A stretch of 64,000 bases of DNA from Actinomycetota bacterium (GTDB lineage Bacteria > Actinomycetota > Thermoleophilia > Solirubrobacterales > 70-9). The translations under genes were made by a program, and so were the position numbers. Under the pieces are notes generated by a model. That model saw only the letters and a program-made list of their open reading frames with translations. It did no database searches and was not told the origin of the DNA. Shown in pieces: positions 59,669 through 64,000 of the stretch. How positions within the stretch are numbered: position 1 is the first letter of the stretch; each line of letters opens with the position of its first letter. Location of the stretch: positions 1 to 64,000 of the forward strand of contig JAFDWD010000004.1 in the NCBI GenBank assembly GCA_018268695.1. The letters run 5' to 3'.

Positions 59669-61505
59669 TCATCCCCACCAGGACGGCATGATATTGTAGC
59701 GCTGCTGGTACTTGCTTGTCGGGCCTCCAGTTTCTGGACGGGCAGGTCTGCTCCTCTAAGGTCTGTTAATGACGGGGTACGGCCGCAGACCGCCGCCAGA
59801 GTTGTTCTTGTACAGAATCGCAGCATAGTCGTCTCGCTTTGCCAAGAGTTCCGATACGTTTTTGTTGAGACTATAATGCTATTGTTCCTGCGGACGTCTG
59901 TCTAGCTCTTTTGTTATCTCGTTCTGCAGTCTTTTGTACGACACATTCCCTTCGGACTCGGCTTTCCGTTTGTTTTCGTAAGAATACGGCTCGTAACTGG
60001 GCTACCGCTTGCGACTGCTTGAGTAGTCTTGCTATCGCTTCTTGCTTACTCGGAGCTCATCTGACGGACGATCAATGAGTCGCCTTTCGTCGCTCCTGCC
60101 ATAAATTTTGATGGGGCCTCGCTGTGCAGGCATCGGGGGATCGTGCGCTTGTTTGTTTATTGCTGTCAGAGGCCTTTTCAGTTGGATGTTAATGTACTCT
60201 TCAATTTCCTGTTGTTTGGTGAGGAGACTGCGCTGTAGCTCTCTGATTTCGGCTTATCTTCGAGAGGTGTATTGTTTTTTAGTGTCGCTTTACACGAGTC
60301 TTTCGGATCTGTTCCTGTCGATTGAAGGAGGTTTTTCATGTGAACGCATTTGCAGCAATATCTTAGCAGATTGTTCTTCATAGTTTGGCTGTACAGCCGG
60401 TCGCGGAGATAGCCTTGGGGATAGCTGGCGTTCAACTATTCCTTTTTGAGGAGTTTACTTGACTTGTGAAACCAAACTGATATTCTTCTCCAACTTCAAG
60501 CTTTCGTTTTTAAGTGGTTTGTAGGTGGGAGAGTACGAACTGTACTCCTGCTGCGGGTCCTCGTAGTTAGATTTAGGGAGGTTCTTCTGAAGACCTTTCA
60601 ATCCCAGAGGCACTTTGATTGTTCGGAGCAGTTCTTTCTTCTCCTCAGGAGTTTCCTCTTCAACGTTGTTCATCTGCAGGCGTTGTACATACTTCTGCAC
60701 AGTAGGGTTCGCGAGCAGCTCGGAAGAACTTGGCCGGAGCTTGGGATTTTTCTGCATGCACAACCCAATAACGGTTTCGAGATCCTTGGAGTAGCAGCTC
60801 GGAATGCGCTCGAACGTGCAGCGTTGAACATTCCGGTAGAGTGCTTCCATGTCCCTTCCCGAAAAGGGTGGCTTGAGCGCTGCCATTTCATAAATAATGC
60901 AGCCGAACGACCAAATGTCGCTTTTGCTGTCGTAGGGTTCGTCGCGCCACACTTCCGGGCTCGCGTAGTAGGGCGTACCGGTCTGCGTGTATGCTAGCCT
61001 ACCTTTATTTACCTTCGAGACGTTCAGATCTCCAAGTTTGTAACAGCCCTCCGACAAAAAGACGTTGGCGCTTTTAAGATCGCGGTGCAGGATACCCTTG
61101 CTGTGCATGACCTGCAACCCCTTCAGCACATGCACCACTGCACGCCAGATTTAACGTTCGACGATAAGAGCTTTCTGACGTTGCGCTTCAGCGATTTTCT
61201 TTTGAAGATCGCCGCCATCGGCGTACTCCATTACAATACACAGGAGGTTGAGCTTCTCGTCGTGGATGGACTCCTTGTAGCCGATGATGTACGGCGATTC
61301 CAACGATGCCAAAATTCGAACTTCATTGACTGCATTCTCTCTTTCCTTTTCCTTCAGGGAGTTCATACGCACCTAAGCTAGTCGCTGGCGGTACCTTCTT
61401 GAGCGCATACAGCTTGCCATCGCTGACCCGCTTAACCTTGTAGACTGTGCTGAAGCTGCCCTCGCCTAACTTCTCCAATGGAATGAAATCGCGTAAGCTT
61501 GCCAT
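59669..61505 (-). CDS. NEK-family (NIMA-related) kinase, 604 aa
   Basis: N-terminal kinase domain: GEGSFSTVYKVKR, ALKKVRMNSL, HRDLKSANVFL, GDLNVSKV, TQTGTPYYASPEVW and DIWSFGCIIYEM. The DLN triplet in place of DFG followed by VSKV is a form seen in NEK kinases of protists and algae, which often act in cilium length and assembly. A 22-nt intron (61373-61394) separates ALKK from VRMNSL. After the catalytic domain, ~330 residues are charged and partly coiled coil, with several TAA/TAG as Glu; stopping at the first of these would lose this regulatory tail. It converges on the LMBR1-like gene with 26 bp between stops. Confidence 0.9.
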
Positions 61506-61650
61506 ACAAACGAATTATAGCACGAGGAGTCGATACAAAGATGCCTTGCTATAAACAGGATTGTTGCATAACGGGTAGTGGTTCGTTTGACACAACAAAA
61601 AAAATAAGTTCGACAGTGCGATCATTGGACTGTTAAGTGAAGGTCGTCCA

Positions 61651-62022
61651 TCAAAAGAGAGAGAAAAGATCCTCGTACAGATCGCGACTATGACTTGTGG
61701 CATGCTATAGATCTGGGCTCGACAGGTCTTCCAAGTAAGCATTGAACTGATACTAATTGAAAGAAACCGAAACCAAGCTTTCGAGTGATCTCCTCGCAGG
61801 ACGCGTTTCGCATTATGCGATATTCTTAATGACGCGGGTGGCGATGTTACGGCTGTTCGAATTTGAGTTAAGTAGCTGTTCATTTTGATCCTCCTCAGAC
61901 ACAATTTCATCGAAATCTTCCAGATCGTAGTTGGCTTTTTAGCGATCACTGATCTATTAATCTTCGGAGGCTTCCACTGAAGCAACTGAGATGCTTGCTG
62001 TGCTAGTATTCGCGTTTAACAT
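61651..62022 (-). CDS. Small acidic protein, 123 aa
   Basis: Minus-strand single-exon frame from ATG (62022-62020) to TGA (61653-61651), only visible with TAA/TAG as Glu (six such codons). It is rich in E, D, S and N, for example VSEEDQNEQLLNSNSNS and YLEDLSSPDLEHATS. It is probably disordered and no family is recognised. The composition is typical of a real acidic protein and unlike the alternative frames, but coding is not proven. Confidence 0.5.
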
Positions 62023-62177
62023 ATAATAACATTTTTGCGAAATGCCAATAGCAATCAATTGGCGAAAACCTTATTTGTGCAATAGAACCCTACGTACAAA
62101 CAGATAGAGTGAAAATAATGAATGCGCGAGATTTCAACGGAAGCATCACGATATAATATTTTGTCAGTTGTATTTTC

Positions 62178-63859
62178 ATGGCAAGTGGCTATCCCAAGTT
62201 GCCCGGCTTCGCACCTACCCAGGACCTCGTAATGATTGTACCGTAACCTAGAAACCCCACTACAAGAAAGTCAGTCATACCAAACAAGATTTCAATCGGC
62301 ATGTCAGCAACGTTGAACCCACCTATTACCCTCTGCCGAGGGAACAAGCACAAGTTGACCCTGACCAGAGTCGCATGCTCCATCCCAACTACATCTCAAC
62401 GACCCACGACCACTTCCCTCCGAAGAATGGGCCTGGCGATGCAGTGCAGTTGCATCAGCCGGATTGGGTACGACTCGACCGTCACGTGCTGCGTTTCTAC
62501 GGCTATTTCAAGGAAAGCGTAGTCGAATCGAACCTCTAAAACTACCGCATCCGCAAGGTACACCTACCAATAAGTCAGATTATCCTGTACTTCTATCTGG
62601 AGGACAACTCGATTTCTATCAACGAGGAAAAACAGGAAAACTCAGGCATCCCGCAGGGCATCTTCCTCAAGCGTTAAAAGACCATCAACAAGAACGGCCG
62701 GTTCTTCGTGCCCCAAGATTTCCGGGTAGGCGACGTCGTAGAAATTCATGGCAAAACAATCAGGCTCTGCAACTGCGACCAGTACACGCGCGAGTTCTAC
62801 GAGAAGCTGGGACAGCCGCAGGGACCTGCTGAAGATTACCAGCTTGACGCCTGGGAAAAGAAAACAACAACGAAATTTGTTCCGGTGAAGGACGCTGTCA
62901 TGAAGGACTATCTCGAAAAGAAGCTGGGCGGAGGACGCGTAGTCTCTGAAAAGCAGTTCCTCGAAAATGACCGCAAGGTACTCAAGTTCTTTGCGTCGTC
63001 GGAGGACTGTGATTTCATCATCCATTTCTTCCTCGCCGACGACACCATCGAGGTTCGGGAGATCAACCCACCCAACTCTGGCAAGGATCCCTTCCCAGTC
63101 ACCTTCCGCAGACAAAAGCTGCCGTTCAAGTTCGCACTCAACCAGCCCGGGCAGACCTACGCTGAAGACTTCCTCACCGCAGACCAGCTGGAAGTCGGTA
63201 AGTCTGTGGAAGTCTTCGGCAAGAGCTATCTCATTTACGACTGCGATGCCTTCACTCGCGACTACTACGCCAACAAATATCACAAGGTCTTCCCTAAGCT
63301 GGCTCAGAGCAGCAACGCCAATGAGCGCACCTCAAGTACACCCATGAGTTACGCAGACATAATTATTCCCCCGCACAACGGAATTGGTAGTGAGGAAGAC
63401 TCCCTCGGATACGTATACCGACTTATCCCCAAGCCTCCGAAGAAGGACTTCTTCAAGTGGGTAGACCAGCAGATCTGTCTGCGCTTCACCGCGAAGTTCA
63501 ACACCAACAAACCCTAGGACGTCAACCGTTCGTTCATCATCACTTACTACCTCAACGACGACAGCCTCCAGATCTACGAACCGCCAGTGCGCAACTCAGG
63601 TACCGCACCCGCTTACTTAGGCATCAACGAAGGCAAGTTCCTCGAACGCAACCAGTACAAGAACGTCGACCGCAACAACCAAACCTTTTCTCCCGAGGAC
63701 ATCATAGTGGGAGGCGATTTGCGCATCAACGGCTACAGCTTCCACATCACGGACTGCGATCTCTTCACCAAGAAGTGGTACGCCGAAAACACCATTCGCG
63801 TACCCATCGAGGAAGCGCGTAGGCAGGACAACGAGAAGGCTTCTCAACAGGCCAGCTGA
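62178..63859 (+). CDS. EFHC1: EFHC1/Rib72-like axonemal protein with three DM10 domains, 545 aa
   Basis: Doublet-microtubule inner protein of cilia. Three DM10 modules are recognisable by VLRFYGYF...[35 protein letters not shown] and [23 protein letters not shown], each followed by a DIxxGxxxxIxGxxFxIxDCDxFTxxxY block (for example [17 protein letters not shown]). Introns 62229-62251 (23 nt) and 62558-62578 (21) are needed; the second lies inside the first DM10 strand pair ([13 protein letters not shown]). EF hands found in animal EFHC1 are not evident after the third DM10. Three TAA/TAG read as Glu. A following short AT-poor spacer leads to the tRNA at the window end. Confidence 0.95.
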
Positions 63860-63981
63860 TTACTATCAGCAGCTAACATACATCTATCACGCAGGTTGCA
63901 TTATGGTGGCGCCATCTACGAAAAGGATTCAGTTGAAGGCACTAGTTTAAAATGGTGCTGGCTGGTATGCCTCTGAGCAAA

Positions 63982-64000
63982 GACACTTTGGCCGAGTGGT
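63982..64000 (+). tRNA. 5' end of a serine-type (class II) tRNA, cut by the window
   Basis: The last 19 bases, GACACTTTGGCCGAGTGGT, match the 5' acceptor strand and D-arm start of eukaryotic tRNA-Ser. The TGGCCGAGTGG stretch fits the internal promoter A-box (TRGYNNARNNG). Leu and Ser class II tRNAs share this start, but the sequence is closer to Ser. The anticodon lies beyond position 64000, so identity is not proven. Confidence 0.7.

Noticed and set aside
63905..64000. Short frame beginning MVAPSTKRIQLKAL at the window end
   Set aside because: It runs straight into the tRNA-like sequence and has no recognisable motif. It is probably chance.

Overview
This window is the left end of a ciliate macronuclear chromosome. 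It opens with about ten CCCCAA repeats, the C-strand of a GGGGTT telomere, and the first gene ends about 130 bp further in. Only TGA stops translation. TAA and TAG occur inside nearly every long gene, and in conserved proteins they fall where the family has glutamate: HDAC at 12472-12474, CDK at 52622-52624 and 52709-52711, AP-4 epsilon at 12850-12852, and the IP3-receptor C-terminus at 33580-33582. This is the peritrich nuclear code (UAA/UAG = Glu) and not the Tetrahymena/Paramecium code (Gln). Roughly balanced base composition and a GGGGTT telomere fit a peritrich oligohymenophorean such as a Vorticella or Zoothamnium relative. The species cannot be named from the sequence.

Splicing is extreme. 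I reconstructed 37 introns, all 20-23 nt long (19 of 20 nt, 5 of 21, 11 of 22, 2 of 23). All start GTA and end CAG or TAG, and many carry a TTAC- or TAAT-like element whose A lies 6 nt from the intron end. Removing them restores family-conserved sequence in RPS18, exportin-1, the phosphate carrier, CDK, Aurora, nucleostemin, EFHC and VPS13. All CDS coordinates below run from start codon to TGA and include introns, which are listed in each entry.

Layout. 1-6269: telomere, then leftward genes (an unrecognised 675-aa protein, a small basic protein, a SHIPPO-repeat axonemal protein, a nucleostemin-like GTPase and a mitochondrial phosphate carrier). 6270-11450: a longer spacer with perfect hairpins, then coiled-coil and hypothetical genes. 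11452-20584: rightward genes for a class I HDAC, AP-4 epsilon, a beta-propeller protein, a CFAP97-like protein, a secreted alpha-carbonic anhydrase, a gelsolin/dual-specificity phosphatase fusion and an ARF-like GTPase. 20610-27120: RPS18, exportin-1 and two coiled-coil proteins, one possibly a dynein docking subunit. 27139-46963: two giant genes, an IP3-receptor-like channel and VPS13, separated by an alveolin and a kinase. 46989-63859: a serine beta-lactamase-like hydrolase, a second mitochondrial carrier, Aurora, CDK, SNF1/CAMK-like and NEK kinases, a glucose-6-phosphatase-like enzyme, an LMBR1-family membrane protein, a zinc-finger protein and EFHC1. The window ends in the first 19 nt of a serine-type tRNA.

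The genes do not form one pathway. Recurring themes are cilia and cortex (SHIPPO, CFAP97, EFHC1, alveolin, possible ODAD1-like coiled coil, NEK), membrane traffic and lipid transfer (AP-4, VPS13, ARF-like), calcium signalling, and cell-cycle kinases. Packing is very tight: several neighbouring genes are separated by only 6-20 bp.
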